A stretch of DNA of 64,000 nucleotides from Ligula intestinalis (Eukaryota; Platyhelminthes; Cestoda; Diphyllobothriidea; Diphyllobothriidae): assembly GCA_036362985.1 (NCBI GenBank), contig JAYGXS010000001.1, positions 38,869,572 to 38,933,571 of the forward strand. Direction: 5' to 3'. This document shows, piece after piece, positions 24,027 through 36,000 of the stretch. Position 1 is the first letter of the stretch, and every line of letters starts with the position of its first letter. A model generated the notes under the pieces. The model made no database searches. It was given only the letters and a program-made list of their open reading frames with translations, and was not told the origin of the DNA. The position numbers and the translations under genes are program-made.

Positions 24027-27000
24027 GTCCAAATAAGCACGCCTGCTTAAGATCCATTTCAACGCGACTCCTTCAACTGCCGCAGCAAGGGTCTCAATAT
24101 TCGAAACCCGCTTTGGCAAATACAAACCATTTGTACTCGCTTTAAAGTCACGTAAAAGCAGCTGTCATCGCCACCAGTGGTGTTTTTAAGGTGTTGGTGT
24201 GACGGCTGTGTGTGAAGAGGAAGGCGAGTGAAAACAGAACAAAGGTAAGATTAAAAGTAGCAAGGCAACACACCTGGAATGACTTTTTTAACCGGAACAC
24301 CCCGGAACTAACGAGAGAGGCCTTGGCCTCCTGAAGACCCTGTTGATTTTGAAAATACTCAAAAATGAGCATTAGATCGAGGACACGTTGAATGGCCAGA
24401 GTGCGGTCTTCGGCGTTCCGTTCCGATAAGATGGAGTACACTAGCCACCTGTGAAACTGCAAAACAAAACGAGGGAATTAGACTTGCGTGTGGAGCAGCA
24501 CAGACTATTTAGAATAGTGACGGAAATTACGGCTTTCTGAGTAAACGATTCCATGCCATACAGTGAGTACAAGTTTCTGCATCTTAGTGCGGTCGAGAGT
24601 AATTTTCAGATATGACGAATTGAGATAGGAGCAGGCATGCCAGCATCGAGACGTAAGTGTGGAAAGTAAGGTATTCAAATGAGTATTGCTGACAAAAACA
24701 AGAAAGACTGGAACGGACTGTTGTAACGGTAGCCAAAGCCGAGACGCCCCCGCCTAATTACGCCTTGTGTGAGTCCCCACGGAAGAACACGACAATAAGA
24801 GGACTAACGCAGAAATCTTTGAGCGTAATTAGTACCATATATTTAGAGTAACAAACGCATCTAAAACTATGTCTATCGGGCCAATCAGCTTCTTTCCTTG
24901 CAGGGGTAGCGACATGATTGGCTTGTGACTCGAAAGCTGAATGCAGCTTGAATATCAAATTATTGATTGATTGATTGACTGCCAGAATGCGTTCGATGCG
25001 TATAGGCCGATCGAGAGCCTGCCGTGAGCACGGCTTGATACCTGTATGCTAGCTGCCGGCTAGCTGTTCGTTAGGCTCCTCCTCGCACGGACAACCATGA
25101 TCATCATCAGCCAGCCAGCCAGCCATACTCAACCCCAGGTGGTGTACCATCCGAGGCCCAAACCCGCGACCTGGGAGCGTTCCTCTGCCAATGCCAATAT
25201 TCCCAATCTAAACCGGCAAGACAACATGTCCGTAGTTTAATGGTTAGAGCCTCGGTTGGTGCACAACCCGAGAGGTACTTAGTTGTACTTGAAACGATTA
25301 GCTCCTGTTATTGGATGACTGGGCTTCACGGATGTCAGGGACAGCGGCGGCTCATTGACGGCGATTGGAAGCGGGAAACGGCAGTTTAATCACACTTGGG
25401 TTAATTTACTCCCCCAGCCTACTGCAACGTATGAAAAGCCTCCAGTGCTGATACATTAAGCTGACTGCCCAAGCGGGATTCCCTAAGCAATCTACCTAGG
25501 ATCTACTAGATGGCCACCAGGTAGACGTAATTAGTACGGCGGTTTTGGTCAGACTTTGAGACGGCACGAGCCAATCAACGACGCAAGTTTGAAGGTGGCT
25601 GCGCAGGGCTCTGTATGCCGGCGGCCGATCAATTCGGTTCCCAGCAGGGGCCTAGACTATAAACAATTCTCGAATTGTCTTGCGCCTTGCGTAGGCGATT
25701 CTCTTGCATGCTTCGAAACTGAGTTTATAACTCCTTTCCTAGGTGTGGGCGAACACTTGCGATAATTTGTCACCCCGTCACACACAGACAGTTAACGTTC
25801 ATTTATGCACAATCTGAGTGCATGCGTTCGGGTCGACTGTTGCAGTTACAGGAACAGTTGAAGCCTGGACCCCGGACTGCAGTCGAACAAATCGATGTGT
25901 CGATCTGGAGCCAGTATACAGAGCTCTGCGCAGTCACCTCCAGACTCGCGCCTTTGGCTGTTAATTGGCTTATAAAACTCATAAATATAGACATTTTCTA
26001 GTTTTGCTACTTCCTCTGCCGATGGACTCCGGCGTAAGTTCGAAAGCCCAAAAGAATAAACTGATTGTTCCGACTCTCGAACAGTTTTGTTTTCACACAA
26101 ACACCCGGAGGTCGAACCTTCGCATTCACACAGTGAAGCGTAGACAGTAACTGTTGGGAATGCCTCAGTCCCCACGATGACTAATCTTACAGAAATGTCC
26201 CTGGGTGAAACCCCACGCCCACGCGCGCGCGCCTTGGCTATCGATGTTCGTCATAGCGGATTGGTCCCCTGTCGTTGACGCCTGCTCATGGCGCGGACTG
26301 AATAAGTACACCGCAACCTTTTTGTCCGAGTGACTTGCTTGCCTGGCTTGTGTTAATACACTTATCCTCCTGGCCAACTGATTTCCCTCGTACTGGGCCT
26401 TAGGATAACCACAGGGCTAACTCAGAGTTCGTGCTAATTACAACTACCAGGCGCGGGTCGTAACAGTAAGGGAGTGTGCAAATATGTCCGGCAGCTCAGA
26501 TATTCACTCTGAGACAGATCCTTGAATTCCGCCATAGCTACCAGCAACCAACGGCCATTTGCTTCGTTGACTTTGCCACTGCGTTCGACTCCGTCCATCG
26601 TGACTCTCTATGGCGGATAATGGCATTTGATGGTGTACCACAAAAACTAATCGCCATGATCAAGGCATACTACCGCTCCACCACTGCGCGGGTTTTAGTC
26701 CACAAAAACCTCTCAGAACCCTTCGCTTTTCGGTCAGGCGTTCGGCAAGGCTGTGTCCTGTCGCCCATTTTCTTTAACTACGCCATTGACTGGGTTCTCG
26801 GGAAGGCCCTACCAGAAAGCGACGGTATTGAGCTTGCACCCGGGCACCGATTGACTGACCTTGACTATACCGATTAAATATCGCCTTACTAGCATCAAGC
26901 TTTGGCGATCTCCAGTCTATGGTGTCACGGGTGAACGAGGTCAGGAAATCGGTCGGCTTGTCGATAAACGCTGGGAAGACCAAAGTGTTTTCATGCTGCA

Positions 27001-30000
27001 TCCCTGCCCAAGAGAAGGCACCTCTCGAGATTAGTGGCTGTCAACTTGAAAAAGTGGACGGTTCCAAATACTTGGGGGCGAGGTTGCTACCGAATGGATA
27101 GAGTAAGGACGACATTGTCTCCAGCCTTCGGAAGTGTTTGTGGACCCGACACGATATTTCTATCTCAACTAAGATCCGCGTGTACCGTGCATCTGTGCGG
27201 TCCATTTTCCTATAAGGATGCGAATGTTGGGCTATGTGCGTGGAAGATGAACAGAAACTGGAAGTCTCTGACTACTACTGTCTGAGGAGCATCCTTCGAG
27301 TGAAGTACACCGACTTCGTCTCAAATTAGACATTCCGCACTCGCTGTGATAAAATAACAAGGATATCCCAGGCCATTCAGGAAAGACGGCTGAGGTGGTT
27401 TGGACACGTTCTTTGTTGTCAATCTCAGGAGATCAGTGCTAGTGCCCTCGACATGAAACCGTTGCCTAATTGGAGACGTCGAAGAGGGGGTCAACCCAAA
27501 ACCTGGCTCGACTTGGTCCGTCAGGACATGGAAGTGGTTCTCGGACCTTCGGTATTCGGTCGCCGGCGCTGGCGAAGGAATGGGTCGAACTGTCCAGGTC
27601 TGCGGCCACGGATCGTCGCGCTTGGAGAAGCACCATTCGGGACATAATTGAAGCCGGCTAGATCAGTCATGATCGCAGCCGTAACAAGTACAAGTACAAG
27701 TAAGCAAGCTCACCTTATTGGAAAAGTCCTTACAGGCGTGCAGGTTGGGTGCCTTGTCCGGCGTGTCTTCGCCGCCAACCACCTCGAGGAAGTTGATGCG
27801 CCGATAGAGGTCCCACTCGTGCAGGGTGACCTGTTCAGCCAGCTCAGTGGGATGAATCTGTAGAAAACGGGGGCAAAAAAAGACAGAAATTCGTGCATCA
27901 GTAGTGGTAGAAGTAAGCTGAAGGCGGAAGACAACAAAGAAGTAAGACACACATAAATGTGCTCCCTAAACGGGTCACACGGCAAATGCGCTGGACCCAC
28001 ACGGGAGCCAGATCAGGGTACGACAGACATTACTCAGATTGCGCTCCCATAACGCATGCCGAACATGGGGGGGGGGGGGCGGTGACAGGCGTAGGTGGAG
28101 GTTCACACAGCACGAGGCAGCTGTGCCCGATCGGGGCACGACAGGCTGTGTTTATGTCCCCTACGCCCGGTCCTCTTGACTCTGTCTTGAAACGGAGCAG
28201 GGGTGGGGGTGGGGAGAGTGCCGCAGGTACAACGCAAGTTCACTGAAAACTAGTACTCACACAAGTCACCGACCCTGGGCCAGCATGTTGTGGTACATAC
28301 GGTGGGACCTAGTCAGACTACGGTAGTTCAACTGTCGAGGAGGCGGGTCTAGGAAGGCCCCGGGGTAATGCAAGTGACCCTGCGTGACATTTCGGGAACC
28401 CAACTCTTAACTCTCTGACTGTCCTGAAAATTGGTTTAAGGCTCCAGGGTAGCAGTTACATTTAATTCCCGGAACCGCGCTCCGAAACCCTATCCTTATG
28501 CAATATGGGACTAGTGGTAATGGAAATTGTAAAGTCTGGGCATTACAGAGGAAAGAAAGTGTATACAAAAAAGTGGAGCTCATAACAGTAAAAAATAGGA
28601 ATAATTGTTCAAATGCCTTACAACAGAAAGCACGTGCTGCTGTCTTCTGATGAGGTCTCTGATGAAGAATCCACGACGGATGTAGAAAAATCAAGCGAAT
28701 AAAAGTAGTGGCCCAGCGATCGCATCTTTTTCTTTTTCTCAATAAAGGTGGTCTTGCGCAAAGCCATAATACTGATCCTAAATGCACCTCTGACCCCACC
28801 CTTAACACTTAAATCCCTGGAAATCGGCGTAAGGCACCATGCCCTGTCTATTGAAGATCTTCGACCTACAGCACCAAGACTGGTTGGATAGAGAAGCCCA
28901 AATTCCGGAGCCGGTTCTCGGCAAAAAACAGCGTCGCGAAAACCCCATCAAATAACCTCGCCATTAACAAGACGGCATTTTTTCCTTGTCAAGGTGTTAC
29001 TTTTAGGACCAAATAAGCGGATGGTTCAACAACGAAATCTGAAGGTTGAAACTGCGGTTGTATAAAAGTCCGATTAGGTTACAGCAATTTCTGTCACATT
29101 TGAAGCCGATGACAGATTCAATGAGTGGACATATCCTATTCTCGTCGCGTCGTTGATAAGCCATGCAGACAGAGGGTGAGCTCAATCTGTTATCAGTTCC
29201 GTGTTATCTTATGAACTCCGACAGGGATGAAGGAGAATCAGAGAGTAATTTACGATCTATTTTCAACTAGCCATCCATTGCGAGCTTTTCAAATTGAGCT
29301 GCCATTTTTTTCCTTCAACCATTCGCATATAAATTTTCTTATATATACGTCGGTTAGCCTACTTCGCCTATTATAAACCGATTTTTATCCCTCTTTGTTT
29401 ATTTGAACTACAATTACGTCATCAATGCACGACGCTAGCGCCGTTTCGAAAGCAGTTCAATTTGGTCTATCTTTGACGAACTATCCAAGGATACTTCTCC
29501 ACGACGTCGACAACTACAGTGACGATTATCGATTACTTTGAATTTACTTTTAAATTAAGCGCACAAAATTACAATTTTGTGCGCTTAATTTCATGCCTTA
29601 TGAATAGAGGGCGTTTTTGCTGAAAATTTTGGAATTATATTTTCAAAATAAAATGTATCTCTCTCTCTCTCTCACCATCTAGTTATGCCGCATTTTATAT
29701 ATCGCTCAGTAATCGGAGAAAAGGCTGGTGTAAACAGTAATCCTGTGAAATCGGAAAGCGGCCATCCTCTGAGGCAGAAGTGTCAAAATTGACTTCGAGT
29801 AATCCAACGGATAAACCCAAAAAAGATCTATTAATGAAGTCAAGTTAAGCGAACAAACGTTTTCGATTAATTCATCATCAGGCAATACAGTAATATAAGG
29901 GAGTGTACAGTTAACGAAAGTTTTAGGCAAACCAAGCAGTAGTAACAAGGGGGAGAGGTGTAAAAGGATCAAGGGGGGAATCANNNNNNNNNNNNNNNNN

Positions 30001-33000
30001 NNNNNNNNNNNNNNNNNNNNNNNNNNNNNNNNNNNNNNNNNNNNNNNNNNNNNNNNNNNNNNNNNNNNNNNNNNNNNNNNNNNNNNNNNNNNNNNNNNNN
30101 NNNNNNNNNNNNNNNNNNNNNNNNNNNNNNNNNNNNNNNNNNNNNNNNNNNNNNNNNNNNNNNNNNNNNNNNNNNNNNNNNNNNNNNNNNNNNNNNNNNN
30201 NNNNNNNNNNNNNNNNNNNNNNNNNNNNNNNNNNNNNNNNNNNNNNNNNNNNNNNNNNNNNNNNNNNNNNNNNNNNNNNNNNNNNNNNNNNNNNNNNNNN
30301 NNNNNNNNNNNNNNNNNNNNNNNNNNNNNNNNNNNNNNNNNNNNNNNNNNNNNNNNNNNNNNNNNNNNNNNNNNNNNNNNNNNCCTTGATCCTTTTACAC
30401 CTCTCCCCCTTGTTACTACTGATTGGTTTGCATAAAACTTTCGTTAACTCTACCCTCTCTTATATTACTGTATTGCCTGATGATGAATTAATCGAAAACG
30501 TTCGTTCGCTTAACTTGACTTCCTCAATGCTTACATGGGTATCATCGCTGAACTTAAACAATCCAAAAAAGACCCTCCAGAAAAATTGAACCCGTAAGGA
30601 TGGCTTGTGTAGCCGCCTAAACAATACAGATGGCTTTGCGCCCAATCCTGGGGAAATTCGTTTTAGGAGCAATGTGATAATGAGGGTTAAGTTTACAGTC
30701 AGTTTATGGTTGGGGTTAGGGTCAGGAGTATTTTTAGAGTAGGGTTGAGGTTTAGGGTAGAACTAGGGTTAAGATGAAGGTCACACTTTAGGCTTGTGTT
30801 AGAATTAAACCACGGGCGGGGCGCTCTTGTGTCCTATCTAGACGGCCATAAAAGTCCCCCCTGCCCAAAAGAAAATAATCAACCCCACCGCTGTCGTCTT
30901 GCAAAAAGATAATAGAAACAAAGACTCAGCACATGCCACTAAGGGCGGGTTGCTTTGATCATACCCTTCAACATTCGTCATCAGCCTGAATTATTCAGTA
31001 TCAAAGTTCCCTTTGTCTGAGGAAATTAGGATGCAGAAAATAAGCTTTATAGCCAGGTTGAAAAAGTTTCCTTGCTCCTGTCTACATCTTGGCAAAATGT
31101 TTAAGGGCAATGGGAAAGGATCAATCCAGACAGGACTTCGCTTAAAAGCATGCTCGTCGATAGACGCTTGAGCCCAAAATGAAAAAAAAATAGGCAAAAA
31201 AGGCCGCATACTTCGCTTGAAAGCACAACACAGAGATTCAAAAAATATTCGGCTACAAATCAAGAACACGCGAGCAATGTCGGCTTCATCGGGATCAATA
31301 AAGCTAAATACTACAAAACCATGTCTATGATTAGAGACGAATATGTGCAATCCGGATTCTCGTTGCAAATACGCTCACGCAAACACCGTGACAGTAGTTG
31401 TATTGGCCCGCGATTTAGGACTTTTGCAGAAGTATATCTTAGAAGTTATGCCAGTGCAACAACAGAACAGTTTTTTTGGTCTGACGAGCAGGGAAGGAGG
31501 CAACAGGGGGGGGGGGCTGTTGAGCTGGACTCAAACCGTCTAAATCTCCACGGTGTGTGTGTGCGTGTGTGTCGTAGCCCTTGTTGGAGCAAGAGTCCCC
31601 GCCAGAGTCCACACTGGTTGCAGTTGGAAGACGGCGATAGCCGAGATCTCAATCGGCTTGAGCCAAAAGTCCACGTGAGTGAGTTGCTGACAGTCATGCG
31701 GAGAGACGCCCCAATTGGGACAGATGTCGGATGTGGATGGGTCGAGTCGGTGTTGGTACTGGCGAAGGAGTCGGAGCAGCGTGGCCGGGAGAGGCTGTTC
31801 TATCATCAAAAACACAGATTGAGAGAAGGAGAGATTGATGTAGCAGAGCTTTGTTGCCGTGAGGCGGGCGGGAACGCGACGAAGACACGTCTGCTGCGGT
31901 TCCCGCGGTCTCACGGTTCGGTGACCGTATGCGTCTTTGGCTGGGAATAGGGTTGGTTGGTTGGTAGCCCATGTTGGATCAGGGGTTCCCGCCGGAGTCC
32001 AAACTGGGTGCAGTTGGGAGGCGGAGAAAAGCCACGACCTCGGCCGGCTTGAGCAAAATATCCTCGGGGGTGAGTTGGATGCCTGGCCGGGAACTGCAGA
32101 CGAAGAGGTGACGGCAGTCATGCGGCGAGACTCCGCGGTCGGGACAGCAGTCTATTACAGAAGGGTCCAGCCGGTGTTGGTACTGGCGAAGGAGTATGCA
32201 GTAGCCACTGCGAAGCTGCGCCAGGGTACGAGTCACCCATGGGAGATGACGTTCCGAGGTGGCAATCGGAGGTAAATAGACACCCAGGAGGACTGGGAAA
32301 TGGTAGCTGGATATTGCGTCCACAACTGCTTTCTAGTGAAGGCGCTGGTAGCCTGTCCTGATGGCGGAGCCACAAACGGGTAGGTCTGAGAGAGACGAGG
32401 CGACAGCTGTCTTGTGGAGACCTCGGAAAGACGTCCGAACGTTACGGCTAGCCTCGGGAGCGTTGCAACGATGGTGGTTCGGATGGCCAGGTTGTGAACA
32501 GGTCCACCAGAACTGCTGGCCGAGGAGTTTGCTGTGTGCGGCGACTGGCAGGACAGAAACCTCCGCATGAAGGTGATCGATGGGCGACATTTTATAGCAG
32601 CCCGTGATCGTGCGGAGGGCACCATTCTGTGCTGACTGAAAGCGGCGGAGGCTGGAGGAGCTGATTGTGGGAGACCAGATTAATGCCGCATATGTGAAAT
32701 GCGGCTTGGCCATTGCATTGAATGTGGTCATCAGCAACTCTTTTGCGCAGCCCCAGGAAGTGCCCGCGAGAGCCTTGAGGACCTTGGTGCACCTGCTCAC
32801 TTTGGAGGGGGCGCTGGCTTTTGGGAATTGGAGCCGAGCGGGGCGAGAACAGCTTGTTCATCTTCGCGGCAATCGTACCGTTGTTGGAGATGAACTTGCC
32901 GTCCCCAAAGCTAATAGACTGGTTGGGTGTGTCAGCCCAGGGCTTGGTTAAATTGCGTATAAGTTTCCAGGTGGCAGCTGCGTTGCCGCGGAAATTACAA

Positions 33001-36000
33001 TCTGCAACTTTTTCACGCCAACGTTCCCGTTTGTCGTCATTGATGGTCTTGGTTATCAAGCTATTGAGTTCGCCAACACGCGGGTCAGTTGCGTCTCGCG
33101 CTCGGATCTCGTCTCGCTCTCGTTCCAGTCGGGAGGCTTCACTTGGGTAGTTTGGCCTGCTGCTGCCAGAAGCAAGTGACGAACGGCCCGCTCCGCCTTG
33201 TGGACAGAGGTGGGGGGCGGTAGTTGATCGGTTCCCGCTTCGCATTCCGCGGTGAACGCTGCCCAGTTAGCTCTCTTGGAGTTGATAAAATGCCTGTTTA
33301 GAGCCTTGATACGGTCGGCAGAGGTGGCCAATTCGAGCACTATAGGAAGGTGATCGCTCCCTAGGCTGATTTCCGTGCTCCAAGTGGTGGAGAATACCAG
33401 ACTAAGACTGGTAAGGGAGACATCGGGAGAGCAGGGGGCACCGTTGGGTGGGAGCCGCGTTGGGCTGCCCTCGTTGAGGACTGCGAAGGGAGCTTGCTCT
33501 AGTTCATCCGCCAGGACTTCTCCCCGGGAATCGGCCGCCAAATTGGAGCACCACAAGTCGTGATAGGCGTTGAAGTCACCTAGTGCCAAACTGTCACAAG
33601 AAGGTAAGTAGGGAGCGATAGAGACGGTGAAACCTGGAGGACAACTGGATGTTGGAGGGATATACACGTTCACGACGGTTAGCGGCGCCGGGCCAATGTT
33701 TAGGGAATGTTTAGTATTTCCGTGGGATCGGCACCATGCAGAGGTAGCTGGTGATGGGCAAAGGATTTGTCCACCAGGAAGGCCAAGCCTCCACCTTTTT
33801 TGCGGCCGCGGTCACGACGGACGATCATAAGACGGGACCTTAGTGGAGTTAGACCACTTTGTCTCTTGGATAGCCGCCACAGCTATGCTGCGCGAGCGCA
33901 TGAAGGCAAGGAGCTGGTCAAGCTTCCCAAGGAGGCCGTTGGCGTTGAGTTGTAAGATCTTAAGACCAGGTAGTGAGGCAAGGGCGGAGACCTTGGGTTC
34001 AGGATAGGACAGGCTGGAGGCATGGAGATCAGTGGGGGCACGGGACAGCTGGGACCCGCGAAGGCGGGCGATCAATCGGCAGCTTTGGCGAGGCCACTGC
34101 AGTGGAGATGGCGCCAACCATTGCAGGAGCAGCAACGTACAGACCAGTCGCGGCGGCCCAGGCAGACTCGGCAGAACCAGCAGTCCAGGGTTGGCCTCAA
34201 TTCCGGCGGCGAGGAGGAGTCGGAGCAGCGTGGCCGGGAGGGGCTGCTCCATCATCAAAAACACGGATTGGGCGGAGGGGGGGGGGTTGATCCAACGTAG
34301 GGAGATGGGTGTTGCAGACCTTGGCCGCCGGGAGGGCGGGTGGGAACGCGGTCGAAGAAGCGTCTGTTGTGGTTCCCCTGGGAATGGGGTCGCACCATTT
34401 GGTCATAAGTGCTTAATAGGGGGTAGGTAAGCGTGGCTTCAGAGTAAGAGGGCCGCAACAGGTCTCATTCTGCATTGCTATCCGCTCGCTAGATGGCGTG
34501 CATTCGGCCTAGTCATGGGAACGGACGCCTCTCTCTTCCCCCCTCTCCCCCCCTACACTCGCCGTTAGACTACAAATCCTTTGAGTTGTTGAAATGACAT
34601 GGCAACGGAAGATGTACAGCGCCCAGCGGGGCGGACCAAATCGGCTCACGAGTAAGCGTCTCCATCCGCGTTCCCACCCTAAAGGTTAATAGGCCCAGCC
34701 GCTTATTAAGCCCACTTTGTTCTGGGCCCGAGGTGGGCTTAATGACCGGCGACTACCGCATCACACTTTTCTGATACTGTTCTCTGCTGATATCTATGAT
34801 GGAGAATCCGCGATGGATGTCGGAACGTCAGGCAAATAAAATTCTTGTCTCAGCGATTACTCGTCTTCTTCTTTTTCTTTTTTCTTCTTCTCAAAAGCTT
34901 CATTTGTGTTTAAAAAAAAGAGACAACCTAGACATCTCCATTCCAGAAAGACTTCATGCCGTTTTTTGAATGTCAATCGACAGTCAAGGAAGTGCTGGTT
35001 CTCGTTAGTTGTAATTCGTTTTCACTATTTTCCCCCTTTTAATGCGCTCCCCTTTTCTAGTTAGCCTTAGCCTTTGACTGGTTTGCAATATAGCCGTTAT
35101 CCAAAAAACAAACGTTTGGTAAACATTCATTACTTTTATGTTAGTAAATATAAACTTAGAAATTAAATCATGCCTTCTTTTAAAGAACGGTCGTTTCTTT
35201 ACTGCTATTGTGACCGACGTCCGTAAATGGTGTCCGGCTCCACCATCCTAGTGAGCGCTTTCAGACGCGCTGAACTGCAGACACTTGACCGACTTCCACT
35301 CGGACGCACGCACGTGCATCCAGGTAGTCGCCGCTGCCCAAGCGCCAATTGAATACGACCCTTTCCCCGCCCTCGGACGACACAGCCTGCGCCACCAGAC
35401 ACGACACCCCTGGGGTGGGAGGGAACCACAGCAGACGCGTCTTCGACCGCGTTCCCACCCGCCCTCAGGGCGGCCAAGGTCTGCTACACCAAACCTCCCT
35501 AGGGTGGATCCATTTCTTCTCCTCTCCATCCGTTTTTTTTTATGGCAGAGCAGCCCCTCTTGACTATGCTGCTCCGACTCCTCCTCCTCGCCGCCGGGAT
35601 TGAGGCCCACCCGGCGGAGTTCCGGATCCACCAAGGGCTACTTGCCTGCCTGCCCCTGGGGTGGGAATCACAGCAGACGCATCTTCAACCACGTTCCCAC
35701 CCACCCTCACGGCCGTCAAGGTCTGCTACGCCAAACCTCCTCCATGTTTTTGATGACGGAGCAGCCCCTCCCGACCATGCTGCTACTTCTCGCCGCCGCC
35801 GGGATTGAGGCCCACACGGCGGGGCTCCGGATCCAACAAGGGCTACTAGCCAGCCAAAACCCCTGGGGTATTGTCACACGCAGCAATTGGAGAACACGTG
35901 AACCTGCTCCGCAATCCTACTTAAGCAACTGCCACTACAGTCTCATGCTCTCTCAGGCCTGAATGGACGCAGTCACCACTAGCTTTGGCTTAGCCGGTGA

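Noticed and set aside
31321..31950. Plus-strand frame of 209 codons
   Set aside because: Antisense of a LINE head-tail derivative.
35205..35477. Minus-strand frame rich in Arg/Gly
   Set aside because: It lies in composite repeat R and is a chance frame.
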